In this document: piece after piece, positions 54,291 to 64,000 of the stretch
Numbering within the stretch: position 1 is the first letter of the stretch
How the letters are laid out: every line of letters begins with the position of its first letter
NCBI GenBank assembly: GCA_039566865.1
Contig: CM076949.1
Location: 496,001 to 560,000 of the forward strand
Direction of reading: 5' to 3'
DNA from: Aurelia coerulea
Lineage: Eukaryota > Cnidaria > Scyphozoa > Semaeostomeae > Ulmaridae
Length of the DNA stretch: 64,000 bases
The notes under the pieces: generated by a model
Databases searched by the model: none
What the model was told of the DNA's origin: nothing
The model's input: the letters and a program-made list of their open reading frames with translations, nothing else
Made by a program: the position numbers and the translations under genes

Positions 54291-54716
54291 ATTTAAAGAT
54301 TTGGAACTTATGCTGAAAACACGTGATTGAAATAACTCGGTTTTGTTATGAAACTCAAGAATCAAACAGTATCCTTATCATTCTTTAAGCAGCAAAGACA
54401 TACCCAAACTGAACCAGAAAGTGGAAGTGACGAGGTTATCGCAATGAGTCATATTAATATTTCTGTACGTTAAATATAAGAAAGCGATAGTTTTAGTTTA
54501 GACTCCTAAACCAGAAAGAGATCTTCAAGTTAAGGGTTTATAAGTAATTTTTGGCATGCCTTCTATCAAAACTTCCATCGTGTCTTCCATATAAGAAAAT
54601 ATAAGAAATATCATAACTTTATAAACAAGGTTCTAAAGGGGGATCCACAATCCCATTTTCCCGGTGATCTGTTGTGTCTTTTGTATATGATGTAAGTTGC
54701 TGGTGATGAAATCCAG

Positions 54717-54897
54717 TAGACATTTTAGTTATTATAAAGAATCTGAATCGAACGGATTATTTTGAAGATTTTTGGAACGTGCACAATAGTGACAGAAGAG
54801 AGGCCCTAACACCACTGTACTCAATCGAACCTCTCGTATGGAAATGTATAAAACATCGCTCGATCCAGACTCTTTTGTAGAATAGCTTGATGGGTCT
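54717..54897. mobile_element. TAGACC-family MITE
   Basis: It begins TAGACATTTTAGTTATTATA, has AATCTGAATCGAACGGATT, GCACAATAGTGACAGAAGAG, ACTCAATCGAACCTCTCGTA and TCGCTCGATCCAGACTCTTT, and ends AGAATAGCTTGATGGGTCTC. The interior is very close to the copy at 38152-38338. Confidence 0.75.
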
Positions 54898-55242
54898 CTT
54901 GAGATTTGCTGATTTTTCGTTTGCACTACTACATTTCATGAATGTCGCTCGTTTTGAATTATCACAAATAATACACTTATTTAATATTTCGAAGAATACG
55001 ATGATACATTATATGTCGAGCACAGTACAACAGAAAAAGATCTGTTTCTTTCCTTCCTTCTTATTAGATCACTGTTATTTTGATGAAAAGTCTTGAAAAC
55101 GAAATGCTCAAACTGGGCTGACATTTTTCAAAATTTCAAACCAAATATTTATCTAGTAATCTGACTCGCGGGCATTCAATAATCTGACTCGCGGGCATTC
55201 CTCTACATCTATATCTTTACCAATACTGTGCAAGGCCAATTG

Positions 55243-55442
55243 CAGGGGTGGCGCCGAGAATCTTCCGACAGAGGGGCTGGCGCTTCCGACAGGGGGGCTA
55301 AAATGGCTAGAAAATGCAGCTTTCTTACGTCATTTTGCCAGATTTCCTCCGACAAGAACCCAAAATGTCCCCCAACGGGGGGGCTAGATGCTTCCGACGA
55401 GGGGGCTGTAGCCCCCCTAGCCCTCCCCTGGCGCCACCCCTG
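55243..55442. mobile_element. 200-bp hAT-like MITE with perfect 8-bp target duplication
   Basis: The ends CAGGGGTGGCGCC and GGCGCCACCCCTG are perfect 13-bp inverted repeats, flanked on both sides by GCCAATTG (55235-55242 and 55443-55450). The interior is GC-rich with repeated CTTCCGAC(A/G) and GGGGGCT motifs, in sharp contrast to its AT-rich surroundings. It is non-coding. Confidence 0.9.
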
Positions 55443-55450
55443 GCCAATTG

Positions 55451-56146
55451 GCATTAGTGCAAAGGTATCATTGAAGTGAAAATCAAATTAAAGCCTAAAA
55501 GCCCCAATTACAAACGTCTATAAAATACATAATCTAATTCTAATTACATAGCTTTCTATATCTATACCTTCCTGTGGTATCATGTTCGTATACAGCCCAA
55601 CACATGCACCCTTAACGCCGACTTGTTTTGATAAAAGACATACCTTCATACTTGTATTGGAAAATGTTCTTGAGAACATGCCCTTTGCTGTGTTGCATTT
55701 AATTTCTCAAGTATAGGTACGGTCATTGCTGACAACGAATCGCGAGTTTTGTTTCTGCGGACGACGGCAACCTCACTTGTCAGAGAGGAAGAAATTACTC
55801 CCGAACCTACTAAAGTCCCCCCACCCCTGCGTCTCGAACTCTTACCCCTTTTAATCAGTTATTTGCCAGTCTGCTGAGTTCGTTGATTTGTCACAGATTC
55901 TATTTAAAGAAGCTTGGTTAGAAAATTTATCGTTACAGAAAAGTTTTTGATTCATCAAATGGTAGAGGACATCCTCTCTTGAAATCATGGCCGAACTACA
56001 AAAAATGCAAGCCTGCTTAAGCCTGTGCCTACTTTGTACAATGGCACCGTTTCCTGCATTCTTCGTACAAGAATGATAACACATCAGGTACCAAGTAAGC
56101 CCCCCTGTATTTGATCACACTCAATCGAAAGATTTGTCGACTATGC
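55451..56146. other. Interval with no recognised gene
   Basis: A minus-strand ORF at 55851-56084 is cysteine-containing but has no recognised domain, and the CALHM gene upstream already has a stop before it. Nothing else was identified. Confidence 0.4.
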
Positions 56147-56315
56147 ATTAGCGGAGGGGAAGATACAATTTGGGGGGGGGGTTACCCGAGAAAAAATCCA
56201 TTGCTTACAAAAAATTTGCCCGCCTTAAGGCAGATTTCTGCCCGATTATGGCTGATTTTTGCAAATTTTTTTAACTTTGGGGGGCTGTAGCCCCCAGCCT
56301 CAATGTCTCCTACGC
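56147..56315. mobile_element. Small element in the 3' flank of CALHM gene A
   Basis: Left AGCGGAGGGGAAGATACAAT with a run of ten G; right GGGGGGCTGTAGCCCCCAGC then CTCCTACGC, giving imperfect inverted ends GCGGAGGGGA/GCGTAGGAGA. CTATGC precedes the left end and follows the right end, a possible short target duplication. It ends 23 bp before the CALHM stop codon. Confidence 0.5.
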
Positions 56316-56338
56316 CTATGCGGCCATGCTGTTCTCGT

Positions 56339-58010
56339 TCACATTTCGGTAGTGTGCATAGGTGTATGTTCATTAACCTCCTCATCCGATTCGTTTGCAC
56401 TGTCACTGATTTGGCAAAGATGAAAATTTTCTGGGGTTTTCTCCGGTTCGCAATACGGTAACGTTTCATTTCTCTGGTTATCAAGTCGTGGATATCTTAC
56501 AGCGAGAAATCCTCTGATTTTCTTAATTTGCTCTCTCCCGATAATATCTTTGTTGATGTTTCCGTTTGCAATCACTTCTTCTCCCTTTGCTACACAGTCT
56601 TGTGAAGAATTGTCCTTATTTCGCTCATCTTTGCTGCATTTTGTAAGCATAGCTTGGACCATTTTTCTTCCAGTTTCTTCCGCACTTTCTTTGATGAGCT
56701 TTGAAAATTCTTCATTAGCAGCTTTCGCTTCATACTTTCCATAACTATAAAGAAATTCAAACGAAAGCAAACTTGAAACGAATTCTCGTCTGGGAGAAAG
56801 GACTGTGATTCTCAAAAGCTGTCATTAGATCCATGTTTGTGAATATAGCAAAATCGAATATTGATTTTCAAATTTTATAATGATTAATATAAAGTTCCAT
56901 GAATTTTTCTGACGAATAAGCTTGATTTTGACGGACACTGACTGAATAATGTTTTCCGTATGAAAATAAAAGTTCGAAAATGGAAGTCAATGGAGGCCTA
57001 GTATGCTTAGTCAATAGGTAGACTCATGACTTTTCGTCCCTTGTTTCCCTGTGTCCCTGCGTTCTTTGATTTGACTTAAAAAGGGGGAATACTAGAAAGG
57101 AATATGCAGCAAAATGGGCAATGTTGTTGTTCTTTCGTGTCTTCACAAACTTCTTGACCCAAACTGGCAATATTGTCTTTATTTATGTTATCTTTATTGG
57201 TGTCCTGGATGTTTTAACGAAATTGATACCCCTTCAGCAGACACATCCCCGGGTGCTTGATCTATTAAGTAGACCCCCTGAGGGAAAATGATATTCTTAG
57301 CGAGAAAAATTGATGGATTATCGAATTCCCCCGAAAAATTCTGAAAAACAAGGGAACTTTGATTTCCCTCCTCCCTACGAGAGCCTCTGCAAAACTTACC
57401 TGCGCAAGCCTTCGAGGTCTTTTTTAGGCAACTCTGAAAACCGACATTTTATGACCAACTGCGTGATAAATGTCACCAGAACACCAGCTGCCAATAAAAA
57501 TAAGCCAGTCATTTTTGAATGTGTGTCCCATTTTTCTTTATCCTTTAAATACCCCTTTTGGTCTGCGTGGTTCTTTGGAAGTGGACCAATTTTGGTGCAT
57601 GTATAAACTTCTGTAAAGAGTAATGTCACAACAACCCAACTGAGAAATGCCAATTTTGCAAAGATCAACGCAAAACCAATGCTTCTCCCAATAAATTTCC
57701 ATGTTCGGATTCGCTTTCCCCTCGGTGCAGTTTCTGGTACATCTATATCTTTCCTGCATGTTCCAGTTAACGCAAGGGACAGTCTTGATGAACCAAGTAA
57801 AGTAAGCATTGCCAGGAGTAGGCCAGGCACTATCATAAATGACCATCCATAAATTTCGCGAGAAGAATTGGGACACTGGAAATATGACTTGGTTAAGATA
57901 CGGTTCAGAAATGCAGTTGTGACAACTATTAGGACACTAGATATCGATTTCTCTTGGCTCTTTAGCGCTTGTGATATTCCACTTATGTAGCTAGATATTG
58001 CGGCTGACAT
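56339..58010 (-). CDS. CALHM-like large-pore channel, paralogue A
   Basis: Calcium homeostasis modulator family: plasma-membrane channels permeable to ions and ATP. Two exons, 58010-57400 and 56744-56339 (CGCAG|GTAAGT, TATAG|TTATGG), 338 residues. Four membrane segments are visible: about 23-40, 54-76 (YGWSFMIVPGLLLAMLTLLG), 107-132 (ALIFAKLAFLSWVVVTLLF) and 166-187. The first loop has FQCPNSS (Cys46), like the family CPxxN loop, and the second loop has YTC (Cys138). The CxC pair of vertebrate CALHM1 is not present. The tail starts SYGKYEAKAANEEFSKLIKE, a helix typical of the family, then a long acidic region. I chose the ATG matching paralogue B; the frame is open for 85 codons further upstream but that part is not conserved. 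Tandem with gene B, same strand. Confidence 0.85.
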
Positions 58011-58265
58011 TTTCAATCTGAAATCTCTTCCACTCTTTTTATCGAAAACAGAAAACTGATCCAGAAAATGTACATTCCGTTCCCATTCCGTTCTGATCTC
58101 TAATAACGAAACTGTTACTTGGGGTTTTCCCCGTTGACGGCTAACGCCAAACCCAAACACGCACCCACCTGTGTTGCGAGTCAAGTTGCCTTTCTTTGAA
58201 ACGATGACCACATGAGTTCGGTTGTGGAAGTGCTTGGAACAAATGTTGTAAACTAACAATAACAA

Positions 58266-58530
58266 CAGTCAGTAAATGCTGTGTAAGCGGACACCGTTGG
58301 CTGACCAATTTTTACGAAAATGGTACCCTTGGCTAGACCAATTTTGACAATTTCCTCGGTCAAAATTTGTGCCAAATATGATATCATGACCGTTCGCTAG
58401 ACCAATATTGTCAAAAATGATACCCTTGGCTAGACCGTTGCTGGCCAAAATTGCAAAAAAGTATACCCTTGTCTAGACCAGAAGTCCGAAAAAGTATACC
58501 TTTGCTCGCGGCACATCCCCTGGTACCTTT
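58266..58530. repeat. Degenerate tandem repeat (about 50-bp units)
   Basis: Four or five imperfect repeats of a GG(T/A)ACCCTTGGCTAGACCA-type unit with AATTTTGACAA and CAAAAATG stretches, such as ATGATACCCTTGGCTAGACC and AGTATACCCTTGTCTAGACC. Located directly upstream of CALHM gene A's open frame, perhaps in its promoter. Confidence 0.6.
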
Positions 58531-59710
58531 ATTATGGAAGAACCCCCCCCCCCCGTGAATCAGACATTTCCCCCTCAACTCAGGCATTCCTTTGTTCTGC
58601 TTGTTCTCTTATTTATGGTCCACTGGGGTAAAATGGGTAAGTTTGGTACAAAATGGGTAGGGTAGGGTGAAAATTTTGGCTAAAATCTTTGTGTACATTT
58701 TTCCTTTAGCTATAAACTACCCTCCTTGACATAGGGAATGTTGATTTATCAGTCCCAGGGTCTACTATTTTTTGGCAATCAATACTACCCATTTTACCCC
58801 AACCTACTGACTTTTACAGTATCCCGGCAAACCCTTTTCCAGGAGGAATTTGGATTTCCATGAAAAAAACCCTGCAGGCCCTTTTCCATGAAGAATATAT
58901 CATTGGCTCGTCGAGAGTTTCTAATGCCTTCATTACCAAGGTTTACCAATTTTACACCTTGGTGAGATGATATCAGGTTTTGCCAGGACGTCATCCATCC
59001 AGGCAAGCCCGCAGAAGAGTTTTTCAGATTGAGGGGGCACTATTTCGCAACGAAGGCGCGAAGCTCTCAGGCCACGCCATTTTTTCTTTTGGCAACGCCA
59101 GAAGTCCTGGAGGCAAAATAGGAAATTTATGAAGCCAACTATATTTCAAACAGGCTAGTAAAAAAGACAGGACAAGAATATTTTGTCAAGATATCTTGAT
59201 ATTTGATTTAGAAAAGTCATTGTGAGTTCTCGTAGTTTAAATATGATTTAAATCTGCATTTAAACATGGGTACTTGTCGTCTCACTTGACGAAGCGCTTC
59301 TCTGTCAAAAGAGCTGAACTTTTCAAAGTTAAATTTTCTTGCATCGGAATCTCCTGAATCTGCAACGAATTCGTTTGCGATGCTAACAACGTTGACTTTA
59401 TCAACTCTACATGTATCTGGACACAAGCATAACAAAGGCGCTGTCGAAATTGTGGTCATGTTTGTCACTTGATCAGTTCACGTGGAAAACTCAATGGGCT
59501 TTAAAAATTGAAAGTACTGCAGGTGAATAGGTGTGGTTGATACCTGGATCCACGAAAATCTTCAATCACTTTATTTATAAGTTTCCGAGAAACACTTTGT
59601 TGAAAAGATCATTCATTCACGAAACCACAGGATTGAAGAAATTAAAAGGAAAGAAACAGCTTTACAAATTTTTTTCGAACCCCAATTCTTATTCGTTTTT
59701 GTTTTTTTCT
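58531..59710. other. Interval with no recognised gene
   Basis: An 83-codon minus-strand ORF (59217-59468) has no recognisable domain and no clear splice context. It might be an exon of an unidentified gene. Elsewhere nothing is seen. Confidence 0.4.
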
Positions 59711-59712
59711 TT

Positions 59713-59835
59713 TTGACGTGAACTTTTGTATTTGACGTGAGGTTTTGCTATTTGACGTGAGGTTTTCTTCTTGACGTGAACTTTTTGTATTTGACGTGAG
59801 GTTTTCCTTTTTGACGTGAGGCTTTTCTAATTGAT
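59713..59835. repeat. Six-copy array of TTGACGTGA-containing units
   Basis: Six units of about 20 bp, each TTGACGTGA(G/A)(G/C)TTTT plus 3-6 variable bases, at about 59716, 59736, 59756, 59775, 59794 and 59815. The core TGACGTGA resembles a CRE/ATF half-site. The region lies between the two CALHM genes. A regulatory role is only inferred. Confidence 0.75.
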
Positions 59836-59839
59836 GGGC

Positions 59840-60776
59840 ACTAATGGGCCACCGTAAATTCGTGAGTTCAGTTAGCTCTAGCCATAGCTCTAGCACAAGC
59901 GTGCGAGCTAAGTAAGGGGGGAGGCTGGGAGGATGGCTCCCCCCTCCAACGACAGGAACATTTGTAAGAGTCGTTCTATTTCAGGTGAAAATCTGCATCA
60001 AGTCGGGAAATATTTTTAGTAAACAATGAAATTTGTCGCAATTTTATCGGGCAGCCCCCCTAGTTTCTATTTTCCCGTACACTTATGACTGTTGTAGAGT
60101 TAGAAATGAAAGGAGAGAGGACTGATAATGCTTACTAAATATATATTATAATAATTTATGGATGTTATTAGAATATAATGAATGCATGTTATTAGAATAT
60201 GTGCATTGCGTTAAAAACATGAGATAATACTATATGTGCATTTATTGTTTTTATAAGAAACTGTAGCTCCGTTTGAGTAGGCTCTTGGAGAAAATCAAGG
60301 AACTTTTTTATTAGCGATGAGATGTCACTTTGAAGGAAATTTTTTCAATTTTAGTTGTGAATTGCAAAATTTTTATATATAAAGTGCATTACCAACCCGC
60401 ATGATATTAAAAAGCATGATTTTTTTGTGATCAGTTTTTCTTGCAATTTTTGGCTCAAAAAGCAGTCCTGGATGCATTTATATAAATCATGAAATTTAAT
60501 TTTATGAAAATTTCAGAACTCCATAAGAAAATTTTTACTATGAAAATAAAGCCCAAACTAAAGAAGCCCTTCTAGCAAGCTTAGAGCCATGTTTCTTATA
60601 AAAACATTAAGTGTTAACTTACAAAAGATTGTTAAAAATACAGTGAATTTGTTTGTCGTTTTGTTTTATTGCTTCGTGAAAAAGCCAAACAGCAAACAAT
60701 ACTATCTTTTCAAACGTCTAAAATGTCATTTATACTTTTATGTGTGTTCGTGTGGCTTAAGTTAAAGAACTATTGC
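59840..60776. other. AT-rich interval with no recognised gene
   Basis: No coding exon or RNA gene was recognised. Weak palindromic stretches occur near 59930 (GGAGGCTGGGAGGATGGCTC then CCCCCTCC). Confidence 0.4.
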
Positions 60777-61009
60777 CACCCAAGGTCCTTTGCGGGCATC
60801 ATGCAATTTTAGACTGTCTAAAGATCAAATTTGGCCTAAGCGGAAACTATGGATCCGCACTGGAGTAGTTGAACTGGTAGAAAAGTTTGACTTTAGTTGA
60901 CTTTTATATCAGTTGAAGTACTACAGTGCCGATCTATATTTTCCGTTCAAGCCAAATTTGATTTTCAGACAGTCTAAAACTTTAGCGTGCCCGCAAAGGA
61001 CCCTGGGTG
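60777..61009. mobile_element. Foldback element next to the CALHM gene B stop codon
   Basis: The left arm CACCCAAGGTCCTTTGCGGG C, then TTTTAGACTGTCTAAAGATC and AAATTTGGCCTAAGCGGAAA, is mirrored by the right arm TTCCGTTCAAGCCAAATTTG, ATTTTCAGACAGTCTAAAAC and GCCCGCAAAGGACCCTGGGT G. Each arm is about 70-100 bp. It ends 25 bp before the CALHM B stop, so it forms part of that 3' UTR. A half-copy is at about 495-655. Confidence 0.8.
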
Positions 61010-61034
61010 ACTGTGGCTCTATAAAAACATTCGA

Positions 61035-62612
61035 TCAATGCTCTCTTGATACAGATCTGGCAAGAGTTTCTTTCATCATTTTAGAAGCCAATATTTCAGC
61101 TTCATTCTCGTTTCCATCTTTGACAAAACAAACTGCCATCTCGCATGACGTATTTGGTTCCCAGGTCCCTGTTCTTTCATTTACCTTCCGTGTGATGGGC
61201 GGGGCATCGACCTCGTCTGGGTTGAATGTATCTATTTCAATCTCTGGCCGGCAGAATGGCAATCTTGTATTTTGTGGGTTGTCAAGGCGTGGATATCTCA
61301 GAGCTAAAAACTTTCTCAGATGCTCAATATGTTCCCTGGCCAGGAAATCTTCATCGTTGGTATCTTTACTAGGCTTCCCTTCTTGTTGAATTTCCATTCT
61401 TTCTTTCACTATCAAGCTGACAATATTTTGTCCTGTTCTTTCTGCACTTTTCTTCATGATTTTACAATATTCTTCGTTTGCAGCCTTTGCTTCATATTTT
61501 TCATAACTAGAAGAGAGAAGCAAACTGTTGAATATTTTCAAATTAGTTTATACACAAAATTCATTCAAGTCATATTCAAAACTTCCAATATTGCATTGAA
61601 CGACGTACAGGGCCTAAATAGTTCACTACACCTTGCAATAACAATCGTCAGGGATGGCTTCGTACTGGTTTTACTCAGAATTTGTTTGGTCAAAATACAA
61701 ATAAAGTTGTAAAGCCTTGATCCTGCCCCCTTCCCAGTTGCTGTCTCCTTTCCTTGTTTCAAATCAAAGCCAGGCACTTTCCTCCTTCCTTGGTAGAATG
61801 AAACAGTTCTCAGTTCCCCGTTCCCAATTCCTTGTTTCTCAATCTATTCCTAGCGTGCATTTGTTTAGCCTGCGTCACGCAGGCTAGCATTTGTTGCATG
61901 CTAAAAATATTTTAGAGGACTGCAACTAGAATTTAGATCAACATTATTTGAAAATCTGTAAACTAGCCCGTTGATAATAATCAGATGATATACTTTAAAC
62001 ATCTTACCTGTGCATGCTTTCAAGATCTTTTTCAGGTAGGTCGGAGAAGCAACAATTGATTGTAAAATTGATGGTAACAGCTAACAGCAGTCCAATAACC
62101 AACAACGAAAGTCCAATTAGTTTAGATCGTGTGTCACATTTTTCTTTCTTAGCTAAGTAATCTTTGCTGGCTGTTTTGAGAGAAGGTCCAATTTTGATGC
62201 AAGTGTATGTTTCAGAAAAGAGCAATGTAACAATTACCCAGCTAAGAAATGCCAATACTGCAAAAGCCATGGCAACACCAACATTCCAACAAATGAATTT
62301 CCACGTGCGCAAACGTTTGCCTCCTCGCGCATTTTCTGGTACATCTATATCTTTCCTGCATGCTCCAGTTAACGCAAGGGACAGTCTTGTTGAACCAAGT
62401 AAAGTAAGCATTGCCAGGAGTAGGCCAGGAGCTATCATAAATGACCATCCATAAATTTCATGTGAAGAGTTTGGACACTTGAAATATGACTTGGTTAAAA
62501 TGTGGTTCAGGAATGCAGTTGTGACAATAATTAAACAACTTGAAATCGACTTTCCTTGTTTTTTTATAGCATCAGATGCTGTGCTTATGTAAGTTGCAAG
62601 TGCAGCGGACAT
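61035..62612 (-). CDS. CALHM-like large-pore channel, paralogue B
   Basis: Second member of the tandem pair. Two exons, 62612-62008 and 61506-61035 (CACAG|GTAAGA, ACTAG|TTATGA), 358 residues, same intron position and phase as A. Four membrane segments lie at similar positions (YGWSFMIAPGLLLAMLTLLG; FAVLAFLSWVIVTLLFSE; LIGLSLLVIGLLLAVTINFT). Cys46 (FKCPNSS) and Cys138 (YTC) are shared with A. An additional Cys159 (KEKCDT) is replaced by Trp in A, so loop disulfides may differ. The tail begins SYEKYEAKAANEEYCKIMKK, then diverges. Exon 1 is strongly conserved with A at DNA level while the tails differ greatly in length and sequence. Confidence 0.87.
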
Positions 62613-64000
62613 CCTGTAAGTTTTTTTCTGCAGAGAACCAATTTGATTGTTCTTCTTTCTGAGTTAGCACACGTTTAATGAGCTTCGAGATTGAATGTAC
62701 CGAAAACCGAGTTCTCTGTCGGTTATATAGTCGATCTCGTTGATGGGGAGTCCCATGGAAAGTGGACAAAGTGAAAGGATTGAGTCTCAATTTGCATTCC
62801 TCCTTTGGTTCCTGTTAGGATGTGGTTGCAGAGGCAATTTTCATTCATGGAATTTTTATTGTTCTTTACGATCAAAATGAAATTGTATTACTTTTTACCA
62901 TAGTTCTTATTGTTATGTTACACAGTTGTATACGTTATTCTTGTCTCCAGGACCCGGGGGGAAGTAACTTCAAAATCACGCCCTGAAACAGCTTAAATTT
63001 GCCGAAAACCATACTCCAAAAATGTACGGACCGTTCAAAATACAGATCGTAAAACTGTGACAGAATCCTAACTTTTAACCAAGTTAGAAAGATCATATGA
63101 AGTTAGATCAAATTTGATACGCTAAAGCACGCCAAAGGGTTATTTTAATGATATCCCTAACTTTATGGTTGTATATGGCAGTGGGGGCAGTAACCCCCCC
63201 CCCCTCGGACTCAAGGTGCATGGCATTCTTTCTTAACATTATGAGGTTCATGAAGATGAATAAATTTCTTTCTTTCCTGCATCCTGCGTATCTCTGAAGG
63301 AGCATGTATCATTCCATTTTCCACCCACTAAATTTGCAGTCCCATTGATGTTGCCAGAGGCTAAATGGATGATAGAGATCTTTGCTATGATGTTTGGTTT
63401 CGATGTTAAATCAGAGTGGGATCTACAACCATTATTCTACCGTACATGCGAACCAAAAAAGGAAAATATCTGTTAAACTTAATTGGAATTAGTTACTGAT
63501 TTTCCTGACGTTTCCTGTTCCTGGCGTTTCTGTAGCATAACTGTAGTGTAACTTACGAGTATATGATGACAAATCTCAAGAAACCTTTTCTTTATGCCTC
63601 TTTGGCTTTCATTTATTGTCTTGTCTTTTGTGAATATTTTTGAAGTTACTCTTACTTTTTATCTTAGCTACAAGGGTGACCCAATAGAAAGTAAATCTCT
63701 TTTTGAAAATCACCAACATCTTATCATTTTGATTTTATCATTTCAAATTTTATTCTTTCCTAGCAGCTGCAAAGCTATTTCTCACGATTTCGTATGAAAC
63801 TTCAGCTCTCATGTGATATAATAGCGTCAGCTCATACTTTTGAAAAGTTTCTTAATTTTTTTCTTACTTTCAGATGCTTATAGTTTCCATAAGAATTGTT
63901 GGAGATATGGAAAGAAGTGATGTTCTATTACGTTCAAAACAAAAGCAGCTTGTCAGTATTGCTCAAGAATAATTACTGTACGGTTTCAACGACATCTTTG
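62613..64000. other. Upstream flank of CALHM B and window end
   Basis: It holds the CALHM B promoter and 5' UTR, then AT-rich DNA with a ten-base C run at about 63194. At 63885 a TTACTTTCAG|AT acceptor-like site precedes a short open stretch that reaches stops quickly in all frames. It could be a terminal exon of a gene running in the plus direction, but there is no conservation I recognise. Confidence 0.35.

Noticed and set aside
57396..58265. CALHM A start 85 codons upstream of the chosen ATG
   Set aside because: The extra stretch has no counterpart in paralogue B or in the family and would put unrelated sequence before the first membrane segment. It is probably 5' UTR with an open frame by chance.
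59217..59468. 83-codon minus-strand ORF between the CALHM genes
   Set aside because: It has balanced composition but no homology I can recognise and no clear splice partners, so it was kept out of the gene list.

Overview
This is a stretch of AT-rich animal nuclear DNA. Its genes carry GT-AG introns and encode conserved animal proteins: a SWI/SNF core subunit, a synaptonemal complex protein, a mitochondrial carrier translocase, a splicing-associated protein, a TRAF adaptor and two CALHM-type channels. Compact genes, invertebrate-type exon structures and a dense load of small DNA transposons and LINE/SINE fragments suggest a non-vertebrate metazoan. A cnidarian is my best guess, but nothing in the window proves it. 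There are no prokaryotic operons, CRISPR arrays or phage genes.

Layout. 1-11.1 kb holds no supported host gene. It is a repeat landscape: a MITE (1183-1833), an 11-bp minisatellite, a 2-kb hAT-like element with a perfect 8-bp target duplication (3563-5581), a LINE tail, a decayed reverse transcriptase interrupted by a TTAA-flanked element (8132-9408), and another inverted-repeat element (10279-10814). 11.1-17.0 kb on the minus strand is SMARCB1 (SNF5/INI1), complete in five exons. About 1 kb upstream lies a diverged duplicate of its first exon whose donor has the same phase. 19.2-23.6 kb on the plus strand is SYCP1, with nearly all of its coiled coil in one 2.6-kb exon. 25.5-27.5 kb (minus) is TIMM22 and 27.8-35.9 kb (plus) is PRKRIP1; they are head-to-head, 328 bp apart. 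A small acidic-protein gene lies antisense inside PRKRIP1 intron 3.

37.9-52.9 kb (plus) is a TRAF-family gene (RING, TRAF zinc fingers, MATH). Its 5' end is unusual. A distal start encodes a 131-residue acidic, low-complexity N-terminus. A proximal tandem array of three near-identical mini-exons each offers a start codon, 12-13 codons and a phase-0 donor matching the RING exon. Its introns hold a 93-bp minisatellite that keeps an open frame, a foldback element and relics of the last MATH exon. 56.3-58.0 kb and 61.0-62.6 kb (both minus) are tandemly duplicated two-exon CALHM-like genes. The rest is repeat-rich or featureless.

How the genes relate: apart from the CALHM pair and the TIMM22/PRKRIP1 promoter there is no sign of functional clustering. 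The recurring theme is duplication of first exons with splice phase preserved (SMARCB1, TRAF), and duplicated or decayed exon pieces elsewhere (PRKRIP1 exon 1, TRAF MATH exon). Exon boundaries were read by eye from splice consensus, reading phase and recalled family conservation. No alignment or search was run.
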